Positions 48,909 through 58,934 of a stretch of DNA of 64,000 bases are shown piece after piece. The position numbers and the translations under genes were made by a program. This DNA comes from Paenibacillus amylolyticus (GTDB lineage Bacteria > Bacillota > Bacilli > Paenibacillales > Paenibacillaceae): the NCBI RefSeq assembly GCF_029689945.1, contig NZ_CP121451.1, forward strand, positions 4,526,001-4,590,000. Reading direction: 5' to 3'. Under the pieces are notes generated by a model that was given only the letters and a program-made list of their open reading frames with translations, had not been told where the DNA came from and made no database searches. Within the stretch, counting starts at the first letter, position 1. Each line of letters opens with the position of its first letter.

Positions 48909-50585
48909 TTACCATTTTCCCGCCACACGATCCTTTACAACTTTGGTAATGGTCGCTTCATAACCAGCTTTGTCCAATTTGTTCAGTTCAGCCATGTAGG
49001 CATCCCACAACTTATCAAAATTCGATGGTGCTCCCAAGATCATCTCCGGCAAATATTTACGTTGCAAATCATCCGATTTGGTCGTGAAGATCTGTTCAGG
49101 GGATCCTTGCTCCAATGCGATGGACCATGCCGGGAACCAAGGGCGCTCTTCCGGTTTGTTGAACAATTCACTAAAGGTTTGAATACCGTAGGCTTCAAGG
49201 AATTTCTTGTCTCCCTCGGTGTAAGATGCAGCGGCCACTTCCGGCTGGTTGCCAGGGCTATAAGCGTTACCATCGGTTAGTGTAGATTCACCGCCATATT
49301 TCGGCCAGTCTGTGCCAAAGTAGGTGAACCCGAATTTACGGCTGAGCTCCAGATCATCATGAGCCTTGCGTTGATCTTCATTTGCATAATAGAATCGGCC
49401 ATTTTCATCCACACTGTACGTCTCATCCTTGATTCCCCATTGCACCAGAACCTGATTCTCCTCCTTCAGCAAATTATCAAAATATTGGATAATACGAACA
49501 GGGTCTTTGGCATTCACTGAGATACCTGTTGCATAGTTGTTGACGAAGCCGGGCGGATCCACATACTGATCCTTGATTCCTTCATCAAATACAATCGGAA
49601 GTGGAGCGTAGCGCTTCTCATCAATGCCTGCCGAGAGCAGGTTTTTCGACGCGTCTCCAATTTGCCAGCCATAATTGAAGTATCCCAGTACACGACCCGA
49701 AGTCAGCTTGGCCAAATACTGATCCTTGTTCATCGTAAAGGATTCCGGATCAAGCATGCCTTGCGCATTGATCTCATTTAACTTCTGAATCCATTTTTTC
49801 TGAGCCTCTGTTCCGGCCACGACTTTCGCTTCATGGGTGGTCATATCCACCATGACACTGCCATCATTCGGATAACCGGCGAGATGCATTGCTGGATTTT
49901 GCAAGGTGAAGAAGTTGTTGGCCACACCCGCGAGTGACACAAATCCGATGGTCTCTGCACCATCAACCGTTGGATGTTTCTCCTTGTAATCCTGAATCAG
50001 ATCAAAATATTCATCCAGTGTAGTGATTTTGGAATAGTTGAACTCTTTAAGCACAGAACGCTGAATCCAGAAGGCGCCGCCGCCCACATTGGGACTACCT
50101 GAATACTCCCCCTGATTAGCCGTATATGGCAGGGCATAGATCTTTCCGTCTTCTGCATTTTTCATTTTATCGAAGTATGGTCCGTATACCCTTTTGATAT
50201 TGGGGCCGTATTCCTCAATCAGATCATCCAGCGGAATATAGGCCCCCGCATCCAGTAACTTGGACATCTCACCACTGGAGCTAATGACATCTGGGTAGTC
50301 TCCACTGGCAATCATGACGCCGGCTTTGGTAGCACTATCACCTACCAGATATTCCAGCTTCCAGTCCACACCCGTTTGCTCTTGCAACACTTTGCCGATT
50401 GTTGTTTCACTTGCCAGAGTATCCTTCTTGCCTGGAGAGAACATGTAATACGAGAACGTCACTGGACTGTTCTCCTCATCACCTGTCGCTGAGGGTGATG
50501 AGGACGAATCGTTCTGACTGCATCCAGCCAGCAAAACGGTCAGTACTACAGCTAAACTTGCTGTTCTAAATTTCGCTTTTAACAT
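48909..50585 (-). CDS. Sugar-binding lipoprotein (tandem paralogue 1)
   Basis: 558-residue extracellular binding protein. Signal peptide with lipobox VLLAGC (Cys22), Ser/Asp-rich linker, then the family fold (ETTIGKVLQEQTGVDWKLEY, IASGDYPDVISSSGEM, DGKIYALPYTANQG). The start MLKAKFRTA follows GCGGGGAA; an ATG/GTG 16 codons earlier overlaps the upstream gene. It closely resembles the gene 41 bases upstream over its whole length, a recent tandem duplication. Both feed the two permeases downstream. Ligand probably a fuco- or other oligosaccharide, inferred only from locus content. Confidence 0.93.
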   Translation of the reverse strand: MLKAKFRTASLAVVLTVLLAGCSQNDSSSSPSATGDEENSPVTFSYYMFSPGKKDTLASETTIGKVLQEQTGVDWKLEYLVGDSATKAGVMIASGDYPDVISSSGEMSKLLDAGAYIPLDDLIEEYGPNIKRVYGPYFDKMKNAEDGKIYALPYTANQGEYSGSPNVGGGAFWIQRSVLKEFNYSKITTLDEYFDLIQDYKEKHPTVDGAETIGFVSLAGVANNFFTLQNPAMHLAGYPNDGSVMVDMTTHEAKVVAGTEAQKKWIQKLNEINAQGMLDPESFTMNKDQYLAKLTSGRVLGYFNYGWQIGDASKNLLSAGIDEKRYAPLPIVFDEGIKDQYVDPPGFVNNYATGISVNAKDPVRIIQYFDNLLKEENQVLVQWGIKDETYSVDENGRFYYANEDQRKAHDDLELSRKFGFTYFGTDWPKYGGESTLTDGNAYSPGNQPEVAAASYTEGDKKFLEAYGIQTFSELFNKPEERPWFPAWSIALEQGSPEQIFTTKSDDLQRKYLPEMILGAPSNFDKLWDAYMAELNKLDKAGYEATITKVVKDRVAGKW

Positions 50586-50626
50586 GTGAATATTCCCCGC
50601 TTCCGTATGATCTCTATGGATTGCAC

Positions 50627-52287
50627 TCACCATTTGCCAGCTACACGATCCTTCACTGCCTGTGTGATCGTAGCTTCATATGTTTTCTTGTCCAGTTGAT
50701 TCAATTGACTCATATACTCATTCCATGTGTTCTGGAAAGTCGAAGGCGAGTCCATAATCATTTTGGGTAAATATTTCTTCTGGAGATCTTCTGCCTTGGT
50801 GATGAAAATCTGTTCAGGTGATCCTTGCTCCAGTGCAATGGACCATGCAGGAGACCAAGGACGCTCATCCGGCGTGCTGAATAATTCTGTGAATGTCTCC
50901 ACGCCATATTTCTCTAACAACAGCCTGTCACCGTCCGTGTAGCTATAGGTAGCCACCTCTGGCTGATTGCCTGGTCCATAGGCGTTGCCATCTTCCAATA
51001 CAGAGTTATTCCCGTAACGAGGCCAACTGTAATTAAAATAGTCAAAGCCAAACTTACGACTTAATTCCGGATCTTCATGTGCTTTGCGTTGGTCCTCATT
51101 TTTGAAATAAAAGCGCCCCTCCTCATTCACACTGTACGTTTCATCCTCGATGCCCCATTGAACCAGAATCTGGTTTTCTTCCTTGAGCAGATTATCAAAA
51201 TATTTAATAATTCGTACGGGATCTTTGGCATTGACGGTAATTCCGACACCATAGTTGTTCACAAAACCTGGCGGGTCCACATACTGGTCTTTGACGCTGT
51301 CATCAAATACGATCGGCAGAGATACGTATCGTTTATCGTCAATACCCGCCTTCTTGAGGTTGTTCGTTGCGTCACCGACCTGCCAGGAATAACTGAAGTA
51401 CCCCAGCACCCGACCGGATGTCAACTTGGCGAGATACTGATCCTGGTTCATTGTGAAGGATTCGGGATCGAATATCCCCTGGGCATTAACCTCACTCAGC
51501 TTCTGAATCCATTGTTTCTGATAATCAGATCCGGCTACCAATTTGGCTTCATGGCTCTGCATATCCACCATTACACTGCCATCGTTCGGATAACCTGCCA
51601 GATGCATGGCCGGATTCAGCAGCGTGAAGAAGCTGCCCGATTCACCTGCGAGTGTGGCGAAGCCAATTGTTTCTTTTCCATCGATCTGCGGATACTTTTG
51701 CTTGTATTGCTCAATCAGATCAAAATATTCGTCCAGCGTTTTGATCTTGGGGTAGTTAAACTCTCTTAGCACAGCCCGCTGAATATAGAAACCTGTCTGG
51801 AAGTTAGGCTCGGACACATAACCGATGTTGGCCGTGTATGGCAAGAAATAGATCTTTCCATCCTCCTGTCTGAATTTGTCCATATAAGGCCCGTATACCC
51901 GCTTGATGTTAGGCCCGTATTGATCGATCAGTTCATCCAGGGGAATAAAGATCCTGCATCCATCAACTTGGCCATTTCACCACTGGAGTCGATGATGTCG
52001 GGATAATCCCCACTCGCAATCATTACACCTGCCTTCGTTGCACCGTCGCCGACCAGATATTCCATCTTCCAGTCAACGCCTGTCTGTTCTTGTAGCTTCT
52101 TGCCAATGGTTGTGCTGCTTGCCAAAATGTCCTTCTTGCCACCGCCAAATGTGAAATATTTGAAGGTGACCGGGGTGTTGTCATTACTGTCAGGATAAGA
52201 GGCCTCCGGACTGGCTTTATTGCATCCTGCCAGCGTTAGAGCCAGTAAAATGGCCAGACCTGTTATCATGTTTTTCTTTCTGAACAT
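50627..52287 (-). CDS. Sugar-binding lipoprotein (tandem paralogue 2, frameshifted)
   Basis: About 553 residues when repaired. Lipobox TLAGC with Cys22, then STTIGKKLQEQTGVDWKMEY and IASGDYPDIIDSSGEMAKLM. The frame breaks in an AAA run (51947-51949): one added base gives DAGSFIPLDELIDQYGPNIK. It shares long blocks with paralogue 1 (for example SFTMN-DQYLAKLTSGRVLGYF and KDPVRIIKYFDNLLKEENQ) and the same C-terminus VKDRVAGKW. GGGGGC precedes the ATG. A perfect cre match lies 56 bases upstream, so this is the first gene of the catabolite-controlled operon. Confidence 0.92.
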
Positions 52288-52342
52288 GCAGCTAATGCCC
52301 CCTTAATTATTGTTTGTATCTTTAAGCCTTCTCAATATATCA

Positions 52343-52356
52343 AGATAGCGCTTACA
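52343..52356 (-). promoter_or_regulatory. cre (CcpA) site upstream of the tandem binding-protein operon
   Basis: TGTAAGCGCTATCT on the minus strand matches every position of the consensus TGWAARCGYTWNCW. It lies in the 120-base gap between the kinase stop and the binding-protein start, where a promoter is expected. Confidence 0.85.
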
Positions 52357-52407
52357 AAGTTACCCATGAAAGTGTACCTCCTACTTTGAAAAGTATATCC
52401 TTCGCAA

Positions 52408-54144
52408 TTAGTCGCCTGGCATGGCTGATGCATCCAGCGGAAGCTGAATGTGGATATGCGTTCCTTCTCCTTCCCTGGTCCGAATGACGAATGAGAAGTG
52501 ATTCTTATAGCAAAGTTTTAAGCGACTGTATGCATTTTTCATGCCAACGTGCTCTCCCATATCGGTGTTTTGATCCAGGTAGATCAGCAACTCTTCCAAT
52601 TTGGCCTGTGACATTCCTATTCCGTTATCTGTTAGCCTGATCATGAGCTGGTCATTTTGCGTCGAAACGAAGAGTTGGATGATGCCTGCACCTGGAGATG
52701 ACTCAATCCCATGAATACTTGCATTCTCCACAAAGGGGAGGATTACCATCTTGGGGATTCGGTACATCAGTACCGCTGGATCCGCTTCAATGCTGTATTG
52801 GAGTTTGTCGCCAAAACGATATTTCTGGATTTGCAAAAAGCTCTCGATGAGTTCCAGTTCTTCCTTCACGGTCACATCCTTCTGATTCCAACTAATTGAC
52901 TTGCGAAACATCTTGGCCATGTTATGCACGATTTTGGCCGTCTCTTTCTCACCTTTGATAAGACTCCGCATACGAACCGACTCCAGGGTATTAAACAAAA
53001 AATGAGGGTTGATCTGGCTATGAAGTGCATGAAGCTGCGCTTGCTGCTGCTTTAACTCCAGGTCTTTCTTTTGGATATCAGCGAGATATACTTCATGAAT
53101 CAGATTATGAATCGTCTCGGTCATGCGATTGAATTCCATCGTGAGTTGACCTATCTCATCTCTTGCATCTTCAGGCGGAATCGTCTGAAAATTCTGAGTT
53201 TTTACTTTTTTCATATGTTTTAGAATACGCACCAGCCTGACATGGATGGTTCTGGACATCGTCGCGATGATAATGGTTGGCAGGACAAAATTAATACAAG
53301 CCAGCCAAACGACGAAAGAACGGGATTTGCGTACCTCCTTCAACACAATTTCTTCATCCATGACGCCTTGCAGGGACCACCCTTCCAGATAATTGATGCC
53401 TGTATACGTAAGTCCAAAGGGAATCATTTTGTTCGGAAACTGGATCTCGCTGTAATGTTTCCCAATCTGAGATGCTTCTGTTGAATCATTTGAGAATTGG
53501 ATCCGTCCTTCCGGGTCAACCAGATACACTTTTCCGTCAAATCCGCTGTTGTGAAAATACTGCTTGATCATATCCATGTTCAGGTCAATTTTAAGTAACT
53601 GCTCTCTCCCTCCGGTGTCCAGATTGTCGAGCCGTTGAACCAGACTTAACATCTGATCCGCCGAGATCAGTGCCGGATAAGGAGCGGAGTATGCCTGAAA
53701 TTGAACGTACCAGTTGGAGCTTCGGACCACATCAGTTAAACGATCGATATAACCGGAAGATAAAATGGTAGAATTATCGGTATACACTTGATACCAGCGA
53801 ATCCCCTGATTCATTTGAGCGTCGAATTGCCCTTTCAGGTATGAATTATAAGCATCAATGTACTCAAAATGACTTCGAAATGAACGGGAGAGGGTGTCAT
53901 TGAATACAGGATCCGTATATAACGAATAAGAGAGGCCGACACCATGATCGATGGTTACCCGCAGGTCATTCTTCAGGTTGTTCAAGGCCATGCCGGCGTC
54001 ACGGGTTTTCTGACTGCGAATATTGGCGGATGTGACATTGTAGAACACCACATTGGTAACAACGATGGGAATAAATACGGACAGGACATACATCAGCAGT
54101 AGCTTATCTCGAAGCTTCATGTAATTCAGATTCCATCTTGGCAT
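52408..54144 (-). CDS. YesM-type sensor histidine kinase
   Basis: 578 residues, intact. Membrane helix (about 14-34), extracellular sensor (35-285), second helix (about 288-308), HAMP (IHVRLVRILKHMKKVKTQNF), coiled linker, phospho-acceptor His in LHSQINPHFLFNTL, and ATPase motifs ENASIHG, DNGIGM and GMKNAYSRLKL. The ATG overlaps the end of the response regulator gene by 19 bases and follows GAGGTG. It probably senses a sugar, directly or through a binding protein, and signals to the regulator upstream. Confidence 0.94.
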   Translation of the reverse strand: MPRWNLNYMKLRDKLLLMYVLSVFIPIVVTNVVFYNVTSANIRSQKTRDAGMALNNLKNDLRVTIDHGVGLSYSLYTDPVFNDTLSRSFRSHFEYIDAYNSYLKGQFDAQMNQGIRWYQVYTDNSTILSSGYIDRLTDVVRSSNWYVQFQAYSAPYPALISADQMLSLVQRLDNLDTGGREQLLKIDLNMDMIKQYFHNSGFDGKVYLVDPEGRIQFSNDSTEASQIGKHYSEIQFPNKMIPFGLTYTGINYLEGWSLQGVMDEEIVLKEVRKSRSFVVWLACINFVLPTIIIATMSRTIHVRLVRILKHMKKVKTQNFQTIPPEDARDEIGQLTMEFNRMTETIHNLIHEVYLADIQKKDLELKQQQAQLHALHSQINPHFLFNTLESVRMRSLIKGEKETAKIVHNMAKMFRKSISWNQKDVTVKEELELIESFLQIQKYRFGDKLQYSIEADPAVLMYRIPKMVILPFVENASIHGIESSPGAGIIQLFVSTQNDQLMIRLTDNGIGMSQAKLEELLIYLDQNTDMGEHVGMKNAYSRLKLCYKNHFSFVIRTREGEGTHIHIQLPLDASAMPGD

Positions 54145-55712
54145 TGTGCACCTCGCTGCTCATTTCCCATAAGGAGATTGCGATACTCTGTAGGCGATAA
54201 CTGAACGAGCTTCTCAAACTGTGTAACAAAATAATCTGCATTCTGAAATCCTACGCGTGCAGCAACCTCATACATTCTCAGATCCGTCTGACGCAGTAAC
54301 TTCTTCGCCTCATGAATCCGCAGGTTCAGCAGATAGTCATTGAAGTATTGATTGTAGCTTTTGCGGAATAACCGCCCAAGATAAACGGGATTCATGTAGA
54401 AAAGCGCAGCAATGCTTTTGAGATTGATGTTCTCTGTATAATTTGCATCAATATATCGTTTGATCTTGCCGATATCCCCTTTGGATCGCTCCATCCGCAG
54501 GTGAGAGACATAATCCTCGGCTTCCTCCAGCGCGCTGAGAAAAGCATTCTTCAATAGTCGTAAATTCCAACCTTCATGACTTTGTTGTGCCAGCTCCTTT
54601 AGCTGCTGCAGCCCTTCATCCGTACCACCCATTTCGTGGACCACAGCGAGAATCCCCGTTATACAGCGCAGTAGAGAACTTGAGACCGCCTGAGGAGAAA
54701 ATCGATTCATATGAAACCATTTGAACTTTTCTTCTACAATGTTGTGGTAAGCAGACCTATTCCCCTCTTCCAGGCTCAAGATTAATTGATCCACCTCGTC
54801 CTGGTATACATTGAAAACAAACAGCGGTTTGTCCTTGATTTCTGTATAACACACGACACGACTGGTTTCTGCATACTTATGTTTGGCTGCTTCTTTAGCC
54901 GTGTTAAGAGATTGTGGGATATCCCCAATTTCTTTGACGAGCGTTCCTGCATAAAGGCCGATGTCCAGGTTGAATCTTTTGCTCAGTGTTATATGAACAC
55001 GATGCAGCTTATCCTGCAACGCCATTCCCCCTTGATCATGTTTGGGCCACAACAGTAATAAGGCAAACATGCCGCGTTGTTGCTCAGTGATGAACATTTT
55101 ACATATGTTACTCTCCAGAGAATGTATTGCTTCACGTAGTTGTTCAATGGTGATTTTAATTTCACCTAATCCTGTTTGAAGTTCAATCAATGTCATGAGC
55201 AGAGTGGAGTTACGATTCATTCCAAGCATCTCTGCATATCGGTGTTCATCCTCCTGCTGTACATGGCCTTTGATCATATCCTCCAGCATGATGTTACTGG
55301 CTTGTCCCTCTGCCAAGAGTAAATGTTTTCGTTTATTGCCAATGAGATTAGCCGACTTCTGCAACGTCGCCGTCAATTCTTCATCATCAATAGGCTTCAA
55401 AATATAGTCTTGAACACCATACCGAATAGCCTGCTGTGCATATTTGAAGTCATGATAACCACTGATGATAATGAACACAGGTTCCAGATGTGGCATTTTC
55501 TCTACGGCCCGTATAAGCTCCAGTCCGTCCAGGATCGGCATACGGATATCGGTTATGATCACGTCTGGTTGCAGGCGTTCAATCAGATTCAGCGCCTCTG
55601 CACCGTTCTCTGCCTCTCCGACAATCTCCATATCAAGCTCAATCCAGCTTATGAGTTCATACAGCCCCTTTCGTACATACATCTCGTCATCAACCAGTAA
55701 TACTTTTAACAT
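54126..55712 (-). CDS. YesN-type response regulator with AraC DNA-binding domain
   Basis: 528 residues. Receiver domain (1-120) with DD8-9, Asp55 in IITDIRMP and Lys in VQDYILKPID; a middle region (130-420); and a C-terminal AraC domain (about 425-528; IAALFYMNPVYLGRLFRKSY, RVGFQNADYFVTQFEKLVQL). The start MLKVLLVDD follows AAAGGGG; an ATG 15 codons earlier lies in the upstream terminator. It overlaps the kinase gene, and probably activates the tandem binding-protein/permease operon directly downstream. Confidence 0.94.
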   Translation of the reverse strand: MLKVLLVDDEMYVRKGLYELISWIELDMEIVGEAENGAEALNLIERLQPDVIITDIRMPILDGLELIRAVEKMPHLEPVFIIISGYHDFKYAQQAIRYGVQDYILKPIDDEELTATLQKSANLIGNKRKHLLLAEGQASNIMLEDMIKGHVQQEDEHRYAEMLGMNRNSTLLMTLIELQTGLGEIKITIEQLREAIHSLESNICKMFITEQQRGMFALLLLWPKHDQGGMALQDKLHRVHITLSKRFNLDIGLYAGTLVKEIGDIPQSLNTAKEAAKHKYAETSRVVCYTEIKDKPLFVFNVYQDEVDQLILSLEEGNRSAYHNIVEEKFKWFHMNRFSPQAVSSSLLRCITGILAVVHEMGGTDEGLQQLKELAQQSHEGWNLRLLKNAFLSALEEAEDYVSHLRMERSKGDIGKIKRYIDANYTENINLKSIAALFYMNPVYLGRLFRKSYNQYFNDYLLNLRIHEAKKLLRQTDLRMYEVAARVGFQNADYFVTQFEKLVQLSPTEYRNLLMGNEQRGAQCQDGI

Positions 55713-55731
55713 CCGTTTGTCCCCTTTCCTC

Positions 55732-55773
55732 CAACAAAAATAAACCGCCGGTAGCATGTCTCCCTATCGGCGG
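55732..55773 (-). terminator. Terminator of the unrecognised hydrolase-like gene
   Basis: On the minus strand CCGCCGATAG pairs with CTACCGGCGG (one bulge) and is followed by TTTATTTTTGTT. It separates the 55814-57795 gene from the response regulator operon. Confidence 0.85.
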
Positions 55774-55813
55774 AATCTAATATGGTGACTGTTGTAGTTA
55801 TTGCAAAATAAAT

Positions 55814-57795
55814 TCATTCATGACGCGCATAATCCCAATAGTCGCCAACGAGTCCTTCGATGATTGATCCACTGGCCCATGGCATCAGGCAAAACCAGGT
55901 GCTGGCTGGCGTACCATCCGCATATTTTTCAGTGACTAGTCCTTCCGAGTGACAGAAGCGTTCAGACATCCATCCTTGTTTGCCATAGCCGAATTCTTGA
56001 TCATAACGATTATAGGTCTGACAACCCCACCCGATGGTATCCATCATACGTTGACGAACATAATTGTCTTCCCGTTGTCCAACATAATACAACAGCTCAT
56101 CCACTAGATTGCTGGACATGGGGTGAATATGCGGATTAGCTACTGAAGTAACACTTCCCCCGGAACTGGACCAGCCTAATATACTGAGCGGTGGAATCTT
56201 AATAGGTGAGTTATAACAAAATTTGAAGCTAAATTCATAACTGATCGCATCCCTCATGTGATCTAGAAACAAATCGTCACCGGTCAACGCGTGCAGATAC
56301 CGAACAGCTTTGATGTAAGCTAGAATGCCTTCCGAATCAACAGCCTTGTCCGCATCCAGCGGAGCGCCATAACATTCCATGTGTTGCACATAGGTGTTGT
56401 AATAGTGAGCTTCACTACGTCTGAGATCATCCAGAGAAGATACATCATGGGTTAACCAACTGTGATATGCCTTGGCAGCAAGACACCAGACTCCACTAAA
56501 GGCATCATATTCGAGACCTGCTCCTGTCCGCTCTGACAAAATAGTAGGATATTCTCCATCCGTATTCTTCGTGCACTCCAGACGATCAAGTACTTGCTTG
56601 ACGTAAGCAAGCCAATCATCGTGTCTCACATTTCGAATGCGCTTCTCATAATCATAGCTTTTCAGAGTGTAGAACATCGCTTGAGCTACAAGGTATGAGG
56701 AATGTCCCGGGGTACGCATGCCGTCGAACCACCAGCCTTTAACACTCCATATCCCCTCCTGATAGGCATCATACGGAAGTCCCGATTTGGGATTCATGGC
56801 GTTCTCGATAATATTTGTAATACAAGATAATGCCTGTTGTCGCATGGGCTCATTATTCAGGCGCAGTGCGGACATAAGCATTGGTGCAGCTATCGTCATA
56901 CCATTTGTCCAACTGATTGAGATAATTTTGTTGTATCGGTAGCCACCACTTTCAAAAGCATCTTCATATACAAATGTTGAATAATGGCGATCCTCCGGAA
57001 GCCAGGCATATTCATAGATCGCATTGGACAGATCCGTAACCGTTGTCTGAATGTCACTTCCTTCTCTTGGTTTTTCGTGATACCTCCTATAGATTGTTTC
57101 CAGTGCAGGATTGATGCCCAGTTCTGATTCAGACTCATAGTTATATAGTTCAAGTGTGAGCCCAACTGATTCACCTGCCGCAAGTTCAAAGCAATTTTCG
57201 CCAAGGGGAGCTCGCTCATGGACAAGTCTGGATTTGATAAATAGCAACGGTGCATTCTCATATCCCAGCGTATATCCGACCGTACCCTTTTCAATAGAAC
57301 ATGTGAATCCTCCATATTGCACAAAGTTTCCTTCCATTCCTGGATACCATTGCTGCTTCTTACTTCCCGTATTAATCCAGTAGGGACTTGCGCTCAGACC
57401 AACAATCCGACCTTCATCATAGATAAGTGCAGCCGGATGAGACAGACGATCACTTCGGACCATCCACCAGGGTGATGAAGGGCGAGAAGGATTGCCCTCC
57501 CTTAATCTGGGGAACTCATGTGGGACATTTTGGGTGCTTCGCCCCGGTTGCGGCCATACATAAATGCAGGCAAAAAAAACCTTGGATTCTGTTTATCCAA
57601 CGGCATTTCCACATGTATTACTCCTGTCCAGGCATTCTGGCCCTCGTTGTAAATCTGAATGTCGGCTTGCCATGGGTCTTCTGCACTGCCGTTCCCGCTT
57701 ATTACTTTTACGTCTGCCTTGAGAGCATGCTTGTTCAAGGCCGTGTACTCCACGTTGTCTTGCACTCTACTTCGTGCCGTGAAAATCAAGTCCAT
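55814..57795 (-). CDS. Large protein of unrecognised family, glycosidase-like (frameshifted)
   Basis: About 661 residues when repaired; I do not recognise a named family. No signal peptide, so probably cytoplasmic. Residues 1-230 look beta-rich (DLIFTARSRVQDNVEYTAL, NFVQYGGFTCSIEKGTVGYT); residues 270-640 look like an alpha/alpha barrel with repeated helices rich in Trp and Tyr (GIWSVKGWWFDGMRTPGHSS, FSGVWCLAAKAYHSWL, GWMSERFCHSEGLVTEKYAD). This two-part build is typical of six-hairpin glycosidases and lyases. The frame breaks near 57515-57519, where one added base joins PKMSHM to EFPRLREGNPSRPSSPWW. The start MDLIFTARS follows GGAGG. Divergent from an AraC gene with a cre site between. Confidence 0.75.
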
Positions 57796-57827
57796 CTTTT
57801 CCTCCAATCGCGTTGTACACACCTGAG

Positions 57828-57841
57828 TGGAAACGCTTGCA
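57828..57841. promoter_or_regulatory. cre (CcpA) site in the divergent hydrolase/AraC region
   Basis: TGGAAACGCTTGCA on the plus strand (TGCAAGCGTTTCCA on the minus strand) matches cre at 13 of 14 positions. It is 33 bases before the hydrolase-like start, suited to repression of that gene. Confidence 0.75.
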
Positions 57842-57954
57842 ATTATGTATCCATCATGCTAGGATGGTTACATTTTATAGGTTTGAGTCTGCAATTTCAT
57901 TGCACAAACGGCTATATTTATTGCGCGAAACGACAAGGAGGTCATATATCTGAT

Positions 57955-58806
57955 ATGAATGAGACTTCAGAATACCTGTTTGATCCAATCCAGAATGAGC
58001 TGTTATATCTTCATCGCACCACCACGTATAATGTGGGAACCTTTTATCATCGACATAATGCATATGAACTCTACTTATTTCTACGTGGCAATGTAAACTT
58101 CTATATTGAGAACCATTGTTACCATTTGCAACGTGGCGATCTGCTCGTTCTTAGCCCGGAGGAGATGCACCGTTCCTTTGCCTTGGACAAAAATGAATAT
58201 GAGAGAATTACCATAAATCTGAAAAAGTCATATCTGAACCGCTTGTCTACGGCAACCACCAACTTATCCGCATGTTTCGACTACCGTCCCAAAGGTAAGG
58301 GGAATATTGTACATCTTGATGAATACGAACTTCATCGAGTGCTGCAATTAGCTGATGAGCTTGAACAGTGTCTCTCATCAAGTGACTATGGAGCGGATAT
58401 TCTGAGGAATATTTTGATTACTCAACTACTCCTTCTAACGAATCTAACTTTCCAAAATACGGATTTTGTTGCAACGGACATTATGCCAGAACTAGTTCGA
58501 AACACAATGGATTACATTGAATGTAATCTGACGAGGCAATTGGACCTCAAACAATTGTCAGAGGCTATGTTCACGAATAAAAGCTATCTGAGTCGGCAAT
58601 TCAAAAAGCATACCGGACTCACGATTCGAGCATACATTCTTAGTCGCCGCATAGAGCTCTCGAAATCTTATTTAATCGAAGGTTTAAGTATTACAGAGGC
58701 CTGTTATCAATCCGGTTTTGGAGATTATGCCAATTTTATTCGCAGCTTCACCAAGCTGGTCGGTACTTCACCTGGTAAGTTTATTAAATATGGAAGCCCT
58801 CTTTAA
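57955..58806 (+). CDS. AraC-family transcriptional regulator
   Basis: 283 residues. Cupin-like sensor (FYHRHNAYELYLFLRGNVNF, LQRGDLLVLSPEEMHRSF) and C-terminal AraC domain (about 185-283; LSEAMFTNKSYLSRQFKKHT, SGFGDYANFIRSFTKLVGTS). The ATG at 57955 follows AAGGAGGT at 12 bases. The open frame extends upstream to 57427, but that part is antisense to the hydrolase-like gene and is rejected. Likely regulates the divergent hydrolase-like gene and perhaps the convergent GH95 gene. Confidence 0.92.
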   Translation: MNETSEYLFDPIQNELLYLHRTTTYNVGTFYHRHNAYELYLFLRGNVNFYIENHCYHLQRGDLLVLSPEEMHRSFALDKNEYERITINLKKSYLNRLSTATTNLSACFDYRPKGKGNIVHLDEYELHRVLQLADELEQCLSSSDYGADILRNILITQLLLLTNLTFQNTDFVATDIMPELVRNTMDYIECNLTRQLDLKQLSEAMFTNKSYLSRQFKKHTGLTIRAYILSRRIELSKSYLIEGLSITEACYQSGFGDYANFIRSFTKLVGTSPGKFIKYGSPL

Positions 58807-58865
58807 ACATTGCATTGAGCAAAAACTCGCTAACTCTTGTCTATATCATCTTAACTCTCAAAGAA

Positions 58866-58906
58866 AAAGAACGAATTCACCTGGCAATTTTGTCGGGTGA
58901 ATTCGC
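58866..58906. terminator. Terminator between AraC and GH95 genes
   Basis: CGAATTCACC pairs with GGTGAATTCG across a 14-base loop. On the minus strand it is followed by TTCTTTTTCTTTG, a good T tract for the GH95 gene. Confidence 0.82.
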
Positions 58907-58934
58907 TCATGTAAATTGATAATTTCGTAATGAT

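Noticed and set aside
57427..57954. Upstream extension of the AraC gene reading frame by 176 codons
   Set aside because: It is antisense to the hydrolase-like gene, lacks AraC-like sequence, and a strong AAGGAGGT precedes the ATG at 57955.
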